A DNA stretch of 64,000 nt from GCA-2705995 sp965661625 (GCA_965661625.1 CBFIEM010000008.1:1-64000), one strand, 5' to 3'. Counted from the first letter of the stretch, positions 43,553 to 52,435 are shown. A program made the numbers and translations. The notes: a model not told the origin generated them from the sequence alone.

Positions 43553-44676
43553 TGTTATCACGACTATTCATCTTTAGCTCTTTGTTGGCTGCTCTTTGCA
43601 GCTGCGACACCAATTCTGATGAACCAACAGAAGGCATGGATGTAGTTCAGTTTTACGTTCAAGCCATGATCAATGGAGACAGTGTCATGATTCAGGCAGG
43701 CGAACAAGGATTTTTCATGCACACAAACAGCGAATACTCTTCCCTTTTTGCTGTTCATTCTTTTGAAGGGGAGTTAAGTGAGTACGGATGTCTTCAGCCT
43801 TGTCTAAATAGTGTTCGTTTTACAATTTTTGACGCGCAACAAAGCACTTCAGATGTATCATTTGCTGCTGATCTTTTACAGCCGGGAACTATTCCATTTG
43901 GCTTGGGGTCATTAAGCATGCCTGCAAATTATCGCCTCACACTACAAGGTATGGCTACAGGTCAACATACTTCACAGTATTGGTTTATTGATGATTCATT
44001 AGCTGGAACAGCAGATTCATTAGTGGTTGACTTTAGACCAAATGAAGGTGGTTTTCGAACTTTCTGTTACGTGGTTGAACAAGGAGGTTTAGCTGATACG
44101 ATATGTTATGACATCGATCCAGTTAGTGCTTGTGATGCCCGAATATCTTCAACCTTGAACGGCGACACTGGTACGTTTACAGCTATTGGAGAGCAGGCAG
44201 TACTGCCAATCACTACAAGCTGGACACTCCCGAATGGCCTTACCGCGCTATCTCCACAAATTCAATTCATTGATACAACCAATGGTGCAGTTAAAGCGTG
44301 CCTGCGTATTGAAGATGCAAATGGATGTGTTGCTTTTGATTGTAAGCAAATCATATATAATTCATCCACAGCTGCACTGATTTCAAACTTTACTCACACT
44401 AAAAGTAGGGTCCCTTATTCCGAATTCAACGATTTTGGATCACTTGCCTTTACATATGTTGATCAAAATGGAAAGCAATATTCTTCAGACCGCTTCCCCC
44501 AACCTAGCTCAAGTTATTTCAATGTACTTGAAGCTCAAGACTATACTCAAAATAACAATGGCCTCCCCACTTCGCAATTGAGCATTGAATTTGACTGTAT
44601 GGTTTATGGGGATGATGAATCAGAGGTCATACATTTTGAAAACGGGAAAGGTGTTATTGCTATAGCTCATCCATAA
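43552..44676 (+). CDS. lipoprotein with PKD-like Cys repeats
   Basis: A 374-aa lipoprotein starting at GTG 43552, which overlaps the previous stop by one base. The signal MLSRLFIFSSLLAAL leads to the likely acylated C18 (LCSC; C16 is an alternative). Two PKD-like repeats (about 125-190 and 194-268) resemble those of the T9SS cargo at the head of this unit: ACDARISSTLNGDTGTFTA here against TCEAVFSHSRQGTVAEFTA there. The C-terminal region is beta-rich and unrecognised. It overlaps the convergent recJ 3' end by 17 bp. Confidence 0.78.
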   Translation: MLSRLFIFSSLLAALCSCDTNSDEPTEGMDVVQFYVQAMINGDSVMIQAGEQGFFMHTNSEYSSLFAVHSFEGELSEYGCLQPCLNSVRFTIFDAQQSTSDVSFAADLLQPGTIPFGLGSLSMPANYRLTLQGMATGQHTSQYWFIDDSLAGTADSLVVDFRPNEGGFRTFCYVVEQGGLADTICYDIDPVSACDARISSTLNGDTGTFTAIGEQAVLPITTSWTLPNGLTALSPQIQFIDTTNGAVKACLRIEDANGCVAFDCKQIIYNSSTAALISNFTHTKSRVPYSEFNDFGSLAFTYVDQNGKQYSSDRFPQPSSSYFNVLEAQDYTQNNNGLPTSQLSIEFDCMVYGDDESEVIHFENGKGVIAIAHP

Positions 44677-46381
44677 ACTTGATGTCTTTTACCATTAATT
44701 GAAGTGAAACATTCCCTTTCCAGTGATTTTGATCTATCGTGCAAACTACTGCAAATTTTTCACCCGATTTTATTCGCAGCTCATGCTTCCCTAGTCCAAA
44801 TGCTATTCCTGAAATAGAAGGGCTTTCTTGATCTCCGTGTGTTAAGCTCAGTTTTAAATGGTTTTTATCAGCCCCAACACACTTTGTGCCTCCCGTATCA
44901 ACAATGTTTTCAATACAAAAAACAGGCTCTGGGTTTTCTGGTCCAAATGGAGCCATTTGTTGGATAATTCGATAGAATTTACTTGTAATATCTTCAATCC
45001 TAATTAACCGATCCACATCTATTGTTGGAGTAAAATGTTTGTTCTTCATTCGGGTGGACACGGCCTGTTCAAACTTCAATTTAAAAACTTCAACTTGAGA
45101 CTCTTTCATTGTAAGCCCAGCAGCATACTTATGTCCACCAAACTGAATCATACAATCACGAATATCAAAAAGGGCATCATAAACATTGAACCCTTTTACG
45201 CTTCTAACCGAACCGGAAACTGTTCCATTCGCTAACGTTAGAACAACTGTTGGCCTGTAATAAGATTCTATTAAGCGGGAAGCAACGATTCCAATAACCC
45301 CCTTATGCCACTCAGGCCTGTAAACTACAGTTGTAAACTTTTTATGGGCATCCTGTTCTTTCTCTACTATTTGGAGCGCTTCCTCGGTAATTGATCGATC
45401 TAACTCTTTTCGCTCATTGTTATGGCCTTCAATCAGGTCTCCAAGTTCATCCGTTCCGCTTTCTTCTAGGACGAGCAAATTGACTGCCGTTAAAGCATGT
45501 TTCATTCTACCCGCAGCATTTATTCGTGGGCCCGCTTTAAAGACCAGATCTGAAACGTTCACATCTTTTGTTGAATCGACACCTTTCAGGAGAATCTTTA
45601 CACCGTGCCGAGCAGAGGAATTGATTTTATTCAACCCAAGTGCACATAACACCCTATTTTCACCAGTAATTGCAACAATATCACAAGCTATGCTAATTGC
45701 TACCAAGTCAAGTAATTGACTCGTGTCAAACTCAAGGTTGCTTTTTTTAACGATAGCTTGACATAACTTAAACCCAATACCACAACCGCTTAGTTCTTTG
45801 TAGGGATAAACACATCCCTCCTGTTTAGGGTCCAATAACGCTAGAGCTGGCGGAATAACATCCCCGGGAAGGTGATGATCACAAACTATTACATCTACTC
45901 CTCCTGATTGAGCACGTTCAATTAACTCAACCGCCTTCACCCCACAATCCAATGCAATCATCACTGAAAATTTATTCTCGATTGCATAATCGACTCCAGC
46001 TGCTGAAATCCCGTACCCTTCTTTATAGCGATCAGGTATGTAAGGTGTCACATTTGAGTAGTTGATACCTTTAAAAAAGGCCAGCATCAATGCAACTGAA
46101 GTTGTCCCATCAACATCATAATCACCATAAATGAGGATGCGTTCATTTGAATCGACAGCCCGGATAATTCGTTTAACAGCAACTTCCATCCCTTTCATCA
46201 TGAAAGGATTGTGTAATTGGGATAAACTTGGGCGGAAAAAGGATTTGGCTTCTTCAAAGGAGGAAACTCCGCGTTGAAGAAGTAGTTCTGCGAGCACATC
46301 CGAAATACCTATGGATTGTGCTAGTTTTTGGGTGGCGAGTGGAGGCACATCACTTCGATATTGCCATTTATTGTCTAACAT
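44660..46381 (-). CDS. recJ: single-stranded-DNA-specific exonuclease RecJ
   Basis: A 5'-3' ssDNA exonuclease in recombination and mismatch repair. The 573-aa protein has the DHH domain with motif I GDYDVDGTTS (about 80-89) and the DHH motif CDHHLPGD (about 160), a DHHA1 domain with GGHKYAAGLT (about 415-424), and the C-terminal OB fold (about 455-570). Length matches the family. It stands alone on the minus strand. Confidence 0.96.
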   Translation of the reverse strand: MLDNKWQYRSDVPPLATQKLAQSIGISDVLAELLLQRGVSSFEEAKSFFRPSLSQLHNPFMMKGMEVAVKRIIRAVDSNERILIYGDYDVDGTTSVALMLAFFKGINYSNVTPYIPDRYKEGYGISAAGVDYAIENKFSVMIALDCGVKAVELIERAQSGGVDVIVCDHHLPGDVIPPALALLDPKQEGCVYPYKELSGCGIGFKLCQAIVKKSNLEFDTSQLLDLVAISIACDIVAITGENRVLCALGLNKINSSARHGVKILLKGVDSTKDVNVSDLVFKAGPRINAAGRMKHALTAVNLLVLEESGTDELGDLIEGHNNERKELDRSITEEALQIVEKEQDAHKKFTTVVYRPEWHKGVIGIVASRLIESYYRPTVVLTLANGTVSGSVRSVKGFNVYDALFDIRDCMIQFGGHKYAAGLTMKESQVEVFKLKFEQAVSTRMKNKHFTPTIDVDRLIRIEDITSKFYRIIQQMAPFGPENPEPVFCIENIVDTGGTKCVGADKNHLKLSLTHGDQESPSISGIAFGLGKHELRIKSGEKFAVVCTIDQNHWKGNVSLQLMVKDIKFMDEL

Positions 46382-46432
46382 GAATCAAAGTTAATTCATT
46401 TGAAGCTGTGAGATTAGGTTACTTTCGCAAGT

Positions 46433-47512
46433 ATGGTTGTTGTACACATACTCTTATTGATTGGGCTTCCAGTGCTTGCCATTTTCTGTCAGAGAACTTG
46501 GAATTGGTTTAGCCCTCTTCTTTTTTGTTACATAGCTGGACTGTTTATTGGAAATAGTTTTGATCTACCCCAATCAATCTATAAGCAAGCAACAGAAATA
46601 ACAGTAATACTAGCTATCCCGCTTTTACTATTTAATGCAAAGGCTAAAGACTGGTTAACGAGCAAAGTTCTGCTCAGTTCATTTCTTTTAGCATGCTTAG
46701 GGACCTTAGTTGGTATTGCTATCGCTACATTGTATTATACGAGGGTCGAACAGATTCCCGAAATGGCTGCCATGGTAAGTGGAGTATATACAGGTGGAAC
46801 AATAAATATGGCTGCTATCAGGCAAGCAATTGATGCACCGGAAGCACTATTTATTTTACTCAATGGATCAGATGTGATTTACAGTGGCATCTACTTTCTG
46901 CTGCTAATCTCTTTTGGTACAAAATTAATTTCATGGTTTCTTCCAGCAGACAAGAAACAGGATATTCAATTGGCTCCAGTTTTTGATACTAAATTAGCTT
47001 TCAAAGAAGTGGCTTTTAGTTTGGTCTATGGATTGCTCGCCCTAGGACTTTCTCTAGGTATCGCTTGGCTCATTCATGATCACTTGGATGGATTAACCAT
47101 CATCATTAGCATTTCTTTATTAGGCTTTATCGGTTCGTTTATTCCAGCAATAAACACCCTCAAGTCTAATTACCAAACGGGTGACTTTATCTTACTCATA
47201 TTCGCAGTCGCTATTGGCGGATCTACTCAGTTTGAGATGCTGTTAGAAACAAACTCACACGCGTTTGGATTTGTTGGAATCGTATTCACTTCGGCGCTTG
47301 TTTTACACCTATTGCTTGCTAAACTTTTCCGTATTTCTGCTGAAGCCTTTATAATGGGAAGCACTGCTGCATTTTTTGGGCCGCCTTTCATCGGACCAAT
47401 AGCTGGAATAATGGGTTCAAAACACCTGATTTCACCTGGGATAGCAATTGCGCTTTTAGGAAATGTTATTGGAACTTATTTGGGGCTGTTGGTGTACTTC
47501 TTAATGGCTTAG
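46433..47512 (+). CDS. DUF819 family membrane protein
   Basis: A 359-aa inner-membrane protein with about ten hydrophobic helices. Visible family features are YKQATEITVILAIPLLLFNA, SGVYTGGTINMAAI (a TGGT motif in the middle of the first half) and the C-terminal GPPFIGPIAGIMGSKHLISPGIAIALLGNVIGTYLG. DUF819 proteins look like secondary transporters; the substrate is unknown. A weak -7-like TACTTTCG lies 5 bp before the ATG. Single-gene unit. Confidence 0.85.
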   Translation: MVVVHILLLIGLPVLAIFCQRTWNWFSPLLFCYIAGLFIGNSFDLPQSIYKQATEITVILAIPLLLFNAKAKDWLTSKVLLSSFLLACLGTLVGIAIATLYYTRVEQIPEMAAMVSGVYTGGTINMAAIRQAIDAPEALFILLNGSDVIYSGIYFLLLISFGTKLISWFLPADKKQDIQLAPVFDTKLAFKEVAFSLVYGLLALGLSLGIAWLIHDHLDGLTIIISISLLGFIGSFIPAINTLKSNYQTGDFILLIFAVAIGGSTQFEMLLETNSHAFGFVGIVFTSALVLHLLLAKLFRISAEAFIMGSTAAFFGPPFIGPIAGIMGSKHLISPGIAIALLGNVIGTYLGLLVYFLMA

Positions 47513-47523
47513 AAATAAGGCAT

Positions 47524-47561
47524 AAAAAAAGGGCGCCACCGCATTACGCTAAGTGACACCC
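47524..47561 (-). terminator. Rho-independent terminator (candidate sRNA 3' end)
   Basis: On the minus strand GGGTGTCAC pairs with GTGGCGCCC (nine pairs, two of them G-U) around a 13-nt loop, followed by seven T. On the plus strand the same arms have two C-A mismatches, so the direction is minus. It serves the candidate small RNA and any read-through from the DAHP synthase gene. Confidence 0.8.
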
Positions 47562-47582
47562 CCCACTAACCACCTACTTGTT
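47524..47582 (-). ncRNA. candidate small RNA (about 55-60 nt)
   Basis: Between the stop of the DAHP synthase gene (47632) and the terminator there is a full Bacteroidota promoter facing the terminator. The predicted transcript starts near 47578-47582 and is about 55-60 nt: a G-rich 5' part (AACAAGTAGGTGGTTAGTGG) and a 3' terminator hairpin. It has no room for a credible reading frame. Its identity is unknown; a known Flavobacteria RNA family is possible, but I cannot check. Confidence 0.55.
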
Positions 47583-47584
47583 AT

Positions 47585-47614
47585 CAAAGATAGAGCAATA
47601 TTTTATTCTTACAA
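47585..47614 (-). promoter_or_regulatory. promoter of candidate small RNA
   Basis: On the minus strand a -33 TTG (47614-47612), a 19-bp spacer and a perfect -7 box TATCTTTG (47592-47585). It lies downstream of a coding region and points only at the terminator. Confidence 0.6.
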
Positions 47615-47631
47615 CTCCTCTTCATAAAATC

Positions 47632-48735
47632 TTAATCTATTTTCCCTTTTTGATTTTGCATAATTCGTGTTTGAATACGAATAGACTCATCATGAATTGC
47701 CTGAAGTGAACGTTCTATGAACTCCTGTGACAAACCCAAGTCCTTTGCATAAGGGATTCGCGTATTTAGTATAGTTCGCCACCGCTCAAGCTGCAAAATT
47801 GTGACATCATTTCTTTTCTTAAACGCCCCAATCTTTTCTACTACTTCCATTCGCTTCTGTAAAGACCTCAGCACTTCATAATCAATTTCATCTATCTCGC
47901 TTCTTAGCTGCTCTAAATTCATCTCAAACTCTAACGATTTTGACTCAGAAGATCTTACAACAAGGCTTTCCAATAAGTTGAAAAAGCGACTTGGGGTTAA
48001 CTGTTGTTGTGGATCAGAAAGTGCCTCATCTGGTTTGTTATGCACTTCAACCATCAACCCGTCAAAATCTAGATCCAAAGCTTTTTGAGCTATGTAGTCT
48101 ATTTTGTCTACCCTACCAGCAATATGACTGGGATCGCAAATAAGAGGTAGCTCTGGATATTCCGTTTTAAGGCGAATTGGTATTTCCCAATAGGGAGCGT
48201 ACCTAAAGCGTTTATCATGGCTTGAAAAGCCTCGGTGAATTCCAGCAATTTCTGTTATACCCATTTGATTTAAACGTTCAAAGGCACCCAGCCACAACCC
48301 CAAATCCGGATTTATTGGATTTTTTACCATAACGGGTACCTTAACACCACGCAGAGCTTCAGCGATTTCTTGAACTGCAAATGGTGAAACAGTTGTCCGG
48401 GCTCCTATCCACAGTACCTTAATATCGTGATTTAGAGCCTGCTCTACATGAGCCGCATTAGCCACCTCTACCGCTACAGGAATTCCAAACCTATCTTGAG
48501 CTTGTTGAAGCCAAGGCAACCCAATATTACCAACGCCTTCAAATGAATTTGGCCGTGTCCGAGGCTTCCATATTCCCGCTCTCATTAATTGAACTTTCCC
48601 CGATTGCGCTAGGGATTCTGCGATAACATCTACCTGCTCTGGTGTTTCAGCACTGCACGGTCCGGCAATAATATATGGTTCAGTTCCTTTCTTAAAGGAA
48701 AAAGGTCCTGATTCTATTTGAAGCATATTACTCAT
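47632..48735 (-). CDS. bifunctional DAHP synthase / chorismate mutase type II
   Basis: The N-terminal domain (about 5-265) makes DAHP from PEP and erythrose 4-phosphate, the first shikimate step; the C-terminal AroQ domain (about 275-360) turns chorismate to prephenate. The synthase is of the KDO8P-synthase-like type (IAGPCSAETPEQ, WKPRTRPNSFEG, EVANAAHVEQAL, KNPINPDLGLWLGA, CDPSHIAGR). The mutase shows LRSEIDEIDYEVLRSLQKRMEVVEKIGAFK. This fusion is common in Bacteroidota; the mutase part often mediates allosteric control by prephenate. Start at ATG 48735 or 48726. Confidence 0.94.
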   Translation of the reverse strand: MSNMLQIESGPFSFKKGTEPYIIAGPCSAETPEQVDVIAESLAQSGKVQLMRAGIWKPRTRPNSFEGVGNIGLPWLQQAQDRFGIPVAVEVANAAHVEQALNHDIKVLWIGARTTVSPFAVQEIAEALRGVKVPVMVKNPINPDLGLWLGAFERLNQMGITEIAGIHRGFSSHDKRFRYAPYWEIPIRLKTEYPELPLICDPSHIAGRVDKIDYIAQKALDLDFDGLMVEVHNKPDEALSDPQQQLTPSRFFNLLESLVVRSSESKSLEFEMNLEQLRSEIDEIDYEVLRSLQKRMEVVEKIGAFKKRNDVTILQLERWRTILNTRIPYAKDLGLSQEFIERSLQAIHDESIRIQTRIMQNQKGKID

Positions 48736-48824
48736 AATTCAAAAATACTTTCATCTACTAAACAGCTATGTCTTTTGTATGTTTCAATCGAGTTGCCCTC
48801 TCGCAGTTTCAAGTTGAAACCGAG

Positions 48825-49865
48825 TTACCTGAGTAAGTTCCAGTTTAGACAAACCTTTCCCGTACTCTTTCTTGAAGCGATCAAGTCAAAAGCCTGTAAC
48901 ACATCCTTCGGACTGTATTCATATTTACATTCAGGATTAACCTTACCCTCCACAGATAATGAAACCACCTCCTCCATACACTTCTTGATGTGTTTGGGTT
49001 GAGCTTCTGCAATATGCAACATGTTAACTCCTGAAAGTGTATCTGAATTCATCAATAAGCTTAAAGGATGAATGAATCCAAAACTCCATGCTAGTTTGAG
49101 TTTATCCCATAAACTTCCAGATGACGATGACCAGCTGGAAACACCGAAAAGCACTAGCCTACCTCCCTTTCTAAGTAACCTCCTGTTTTTCTTAAAATTC
49201 ACGCCACCAATTGGATCAAAAATGGCATCAAACTTATCCCAGTTGGGGTTCTCTTGGCAGGCCTTTTCAAAATCTAACTCTTTATAATTTATGCCAAAGT
49301 CCAACCCGTTTGATTCTGCAAATTTCAACTTTTCTTGAGTACTTGCCGTTCCGGCAACACTCACGCCAGCATTTTTTAGCAACTGAACTAGCGCTGTACC
49401 AACACCTCCTGCAGCAGCATGAACTAATGCGCGCTCACCTGAAATTACATTAGCCTTATAAAAAGCCATATAATATGCGGTTACATATTGGGTAGCTAAT
49501 GCGGTTGCATTTGCAGCTGAAATGGATTCTGGCAGCTTAACTACTGTTCTTTCATCTGCAATTGCCAGGTTCGTATATCCACCGAAACGTGTAAACGCCA
49601 AAACGAAATCACCTACTTTAAAGTTACCGCTTGAACCACTGGTCTTGACCACTTTTCCTGCCACCTCATACCCCAAGATTGCAGGCAACGGAGGTGCATC
49701 CTGATATAGTCCTTTCCTGGCCATTATATCAGCGAAATTTATTCCAGATGCTTCAACCTCAATCAACAACTCATTTGACCCTAAATCTGGAATTGATTCT
49801 TCTTTAAGCTCAAAACTAGAACTGTCCGCACAATGATTAACTAAGTATAATGATAATCGCTTCAT
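48825..49865 (-). CDS. zinc-type-fold quinone oxidoreductase (MDR superfamily, VAT-1-like)
   Basis: A 346-aa NADPH-dependent oxidoreductase of the medium-chain dehydrogenase family. The GroES-like domain has VEASGINFADIMARKGLYQDAPPLPAILGYEVAG (about 37-70), and the Rossmann domain the AAAGGVGTALVQLLK motif (about 150-164). Zinc-ligand cysteines are missing, which places it in the quinone oxidoreductase/VAT-1 branch. The ATG at 49865 overlaps the SDR stop by one base (TGATG), so the two genes are translationally coupled. Substrate unknown. Confidence 0.88.
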   Translation of the reverse strand: MKRLSLYLVNHCADSSSFELKEESIPDLGSNELLIEVEASGINFADIMARKGLYQDAPPLPAILGYEVAGKVVKTSGSSGNFKVGDFVLAFTRFGGYTNLAIADERTVVKLPESISAANATALATQYVTAYYMAFYKANVISGERALVHAAAGGVGTALVQLLKNAGVSVAGTASTQEKLKFAESNGLDFGINYKELDFEKACQENPNWDKFDAIFDPIGGVNFKKNRRLLRKGGRLVLFGVSSWSSSSGSLWDKLKLAWSFGFIHPLSLLMNSDTLSGVNMLHIAEAQPKHIKKCMEEVVSLSVEGKVNPECKYEYSPKDVLQAFDLIASRKSTGKVCLNWNLLR

Positions 49866-50647
49866 CACCTAACCTTTGTTTTTCGAATAATCACCCTAAA
49901 TATCCCAGGAAAGAATCGCTTTAAATAAATTGCTGCAACTTCCTTACCACCTATATTAAATTCAGGTACTTTACGATCTAGTTTACGCTTAATAATGTGA
50001 GCACATTTTAGCGGGTCCATACCATTGGCTTGGGCGTCGTCCATTTGATTCAACACTGACCCATCCTCTGAAAGTGAGTTAAGACTAATTTTTGTACGAA
50101 TAAATCCCGGTAGAATTAGGCTAATGTGGACCCCAGATCCATCCAGTTCTGCTCTTAACGAATCGAAAAATCCGTGTAATGCATGCTTGGCAGCTGCATA
50201 AGCGGATCGGTATGGGGAACCAAACTTGCCAACCAAACTGGTAATGGTTGCAACATGACCACTCCCTCTACCCACCATTTTTTTTACTACTGGAATGGAT
50301 AGGGCAATTGTTCCGAAATAATCGATTTCCATTAACTCTCTGTTAACCGACATATTAGACATCAGGGCCTTTCCTCGTTGACTAATTCCTCCAGCGTTTA
50401 TCAATAAATCTACCTTCCCATGAATTTTCCAAACACCTTCAACTAGCTCATCAAAGTCTTCTGATTGCCCTAAATCAAAAGGTACAATTTCACAGCTCAC
50501 CTTGGTTGAAAGCTGACTTTTCACTTGATTCAGTCGCGACACATTTCGCGCTGAAATAATTAATTTTACATCACTATTACCATAAACTTGAACTAATGCT
50601 TCACCTATTCCAGATGATGCACCAGTAATCCAAACTACATGTTTCAT
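49865..50647 (-). CDS. short-chain dehydrogenase/reductase
   Basis: A 260-aa Rossmann oxidoreductase: cofactor motif TGASSGIG (about 8-15), NAGG (about 87), and the catalytic Ser-Tyr-Lys set in ATITSLVGKFGSPYRSAYAAAK. The basic residue R after the second strand (SARN) suggests NADPH use. The frame runs upstream to 50743, but MKHVVWITGASSGIG at 50647 is the family start. A -7 box lies 42 bp upstream. Heads a two-gene unit with the quinone oxidoreductase. Confidence 0.9.
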   Translation of the reverse strand: MKHVVWITGASSGIGEALVQVYGNSDVKLIISARNVSRLNQVKSQLSTKVSCEIVPFDLGQSEDFDELVEGVWKIHGKVDLLINAGGISQRGKALMSNMSVNRELMEIDYFGTIALSIPVVKKMVGRGSGHVATITSLVGKFGSPYRSAYAAAKHALHGFFDSLRAELDGSGVHISLILPGFIRTKISLNSLSEDGSVLNQMDDAQANGMDPLKCAHIIKRKLDRKVPEFNIGGKEVAAIYLKRFFPGIFRVIIRKTKVR

Positions 50648-50689
50648 AATTGGATATTGATATACTTGGGTCTTTCCTTTAACTTGCAA

Positions 50690-50697
50690 CAAATGTA
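50690..50697 (-). promoter_or_regulatory. -7 element for SDR/quinone oxidoreductase unit
   Basis: The minus strand reads TACATTTG, a full match to TAnnTTTG, 42 bp before the start. A TTTG lies 24 bp upstream of it, slightly farther than usual. Confidence 0.4.
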
Positions 50698-50706
50698 CAG
50701 TTGTTG

Positions 50707-51603
50707 ATGAAGCTATTTGCTCAAATTCTCCTATTCGTAACAATTACGGTAGGTTGTCACAAAAAAAAGGAATTCGATATCCAGGGTCATAGGGGTTGTA
50801 GAGGTCTCTATCCCGAAAATTCCCTTTCCGCTTTTGAACATGCCGTTAAACTAGGCGTGACAACGTTAGAGTTAGACGTTGTTATTTCTCAGGACTTCAA
50901 TGTAGTTGTTTCACATGAGCCCTTTTTCTCCCATGAATATTGCGCCCTTCCCTCTGGGGAGCGAATTAAAGCTTCTGACGAACAAACTTATAACCTATAC
51001 AAGATGCCTTATCAGAGGATCAAACAATTTGAGTGCGGCTTGTTGGTTCACCCTAGATTCCCTAATCAACAAAAGGTTCCTAGTTATAAACCTTTATTGC
51101 ATGAAGTAATCACAGTGGGAGATAGTACCGCGAAACAAATGAACAGACCACTCCCAAGCTATAATGTAGAATTGAAAAGTACCATAGCAGGCACTGGAAA
51201 GTATCATCCAGAGCCTGCGGTCTTTGTTGACTTAGTAATTCAAGCGTTAAGCCGGTCTAATATAACGGGCCGGGTAACATTGCAATCATTTGACCTCGCA
51301 ATATTACGTGAGCTTCATCAGCGTCAGACACCACATGATTTGGCGCTATTATTAGATGAAAACGGCACGTTTGAAGATGCTATTTCTTCCCTCGGTTTTT
51401 ACCCTGATATCTACTCGTGCAATTACAACATGCTTGCAGAAGGTCAAGTACAAAAACTGCATGAACAAGGTCTCCGTGTTATTCCCTGGACAGTGAATGA
51501 CACTTCTTCAATGAAGGCCTTAATTTCATGGCAAGTTGATGGAATAATAACAGATTATCCTGACCGTCTTATTGAGTTAATTCAAGAAGAGGAATCAAAA
51601 TAA
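50707..51603 (+). CDS. glycerophosphodiester phosphodiesterase lipoprotein
   Basis: Hydrolyses glycerophosphodiesters to glycerol 3-phosphate and an alcohol. From ATG 50707 the 298-aa product has a lipoprotein signal (MKLFAQILLFVTITVGC, Cys17). The GDPD TIM barrel shows QGHRG (His, Arg), PENSLSAFEHAVKLG, the metal ligands in LELDV and the second catalytic His in VVVSHEP; WTVND and DGIITDYPD close the barrel. Periplasmic or outer-membrane anchored. The 3' end overlaps the convergent regulator gene by 22 bp. Confidence 0.92.
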   Translation: MKLFAQILLFVTITVGCHKKKEFDIQGHRGCRGLYPENSLSAFEHAVKLGVTTLELDVVISQDFNVVVSHEPFFSHEYCALPSGERIKASDEQTYNLYKMPYQRIKQFECGLLVHPRFPNQQKVPSYKPLLHEVITVGDSTAKQMNRPLPSYNVELKSTIAGTGKYHPEPAVFVDLVIQALSRSNITGRVTLQSFDLAILRELHQRQTPHDLALLLDENGTFEDAISSLGFYPDIYSCNYNMLAEGQVQKLHEQGLRVIPWTVNDTSSMKALISWQVDGIITDYPDRLIELIQEEESK

Positions 51604-51869
51604 GATTGAATGGCTTGCACATATTCCCTAAAAGCGTGCTCTCCTTTGACCGTAATGCGACATGTAGTTAAAGGGTAATTTCCGCGAAATGATTTTTCAA
51701 CTTCAAGATATCCGGCATCCTTCAACTTTGAAATTTGAACACTCAGGTTTCCTTTTGTAGATTCTGTTTTTTCAAGAAGGTAATTGAACTCTGCAAAATC
51801 CACATTGACTAAAAGCGATATAATTGCAAGTCTCAATTGCTGATGAAGAAGAGGGTTTAGTTCTTTCAT
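51582..51869 (-). CDS. winged-helix transcriptional regulator (HTH_34-like)
   Basis: A 95-aa DNA-binding protein made almost only of a winged helix: LRLAIISLLVNVDFAEFNYLLEKTESTKGNLSVQISKLKDAGYLEVEKSF (about 12-62), with wing and C-terminal helix after it. The GNLSVQISKL helix is the recognition helix. It overlaps the membrane protein gene by 4 bp. The 20-bp palindrome in the shared promoter is a plausible operator, so the pair is likely autoregulated. Such regulator/membrane-protein pairs are frequent in Bacteroidota, with signal unknown. Confidence 0.85.
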   Translation of the reverse strand: MKELNPLLHQQLRLAIISLLVNVDFAEFNYLLEKTESTKGNLSVQISKLKDAGYLEVEKSFRGNYPLTTCRITVKGEHAFREYVQAIQSYFDSSS

Positions 51870-52435
51870 GCATGATCAATTTTATGTGCTTTTAACAAGT
51901 AACCGGGTATAATATATGAGACTAGAACAGCTAGAATCAATAAGGCAACAACTCCGGAAAAAGGAGCTATAAAAACGCCTACCAAACCAACGATCCAAGC
52001 TAGCACACCGCCAACAATCAAGGGTTTAAACTCAAGGATTCCACCCGACACGAACGTTCCCAAACCATAGAGCATAATTATACCGAGATAAGCCACTTTC
52101 CAACTTGAAATTTGCGCTAGAAAAAAGAAGAAAAATATTCCACAAACTATTCCTATCCAAAGAAAGCTCATTGCTTTCTCAAACTTATTTCCATGACGTT
52201 TTTGATCCTTTTGTCTCTTTGAATAAATAGCACTCACTACACCTCCTATACCCATGAATATTGGCCAACCAATCCAATGAAAAGCTAAATCCAAATTTAA
52301 CAAAATGAGTTGGAGTCCAGCCGCTGCAATAGCCAACCAGCCCCAAATTAGGTAGTAGGCATGTTGTTCCTGTATGTTCTTCCTCGTTTGTGCGAGCATT
52401 CTTGTAATTACCTGAAGACTTTCTTGATGTTCCAT
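51866..52435 (-). CDS. integral membrane protein paired with winged-helix regulator
   Basis: A 189-aa protein with a soluble N-terminal helix (1-25) and five to six membrane helices (about 27-45, 50-70, 90-108, 112-130, 135-155, 158-178). The N-terminus SLQVITRMLAQTRKNIQEQHAYYLIWGWLAIA is typical of a Bacteroidota family found next to HTH_34 regulators. No catalytic motif. It is the first gene of the unit and lies behind the palindromic operator. Confidence 0.8.
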   Translation of the reverse strand: MEHQESLQVITRMLAQTRKNIQEQHAYYLIWGWLAIAAAGLQLILLNLDLAFHWIGWPIFMGIGGVVSAIYSKRQKDQKRHGNKFEKAMSFLWIGIVCGIFFFFFLAQISSWKVAYLGIIMLYGLGTFVSGGILEFKPLIVGGVLAWIVGLVGVFIAPFSGVVALLILAVLVSYIIPGYLLKAHKIDHA

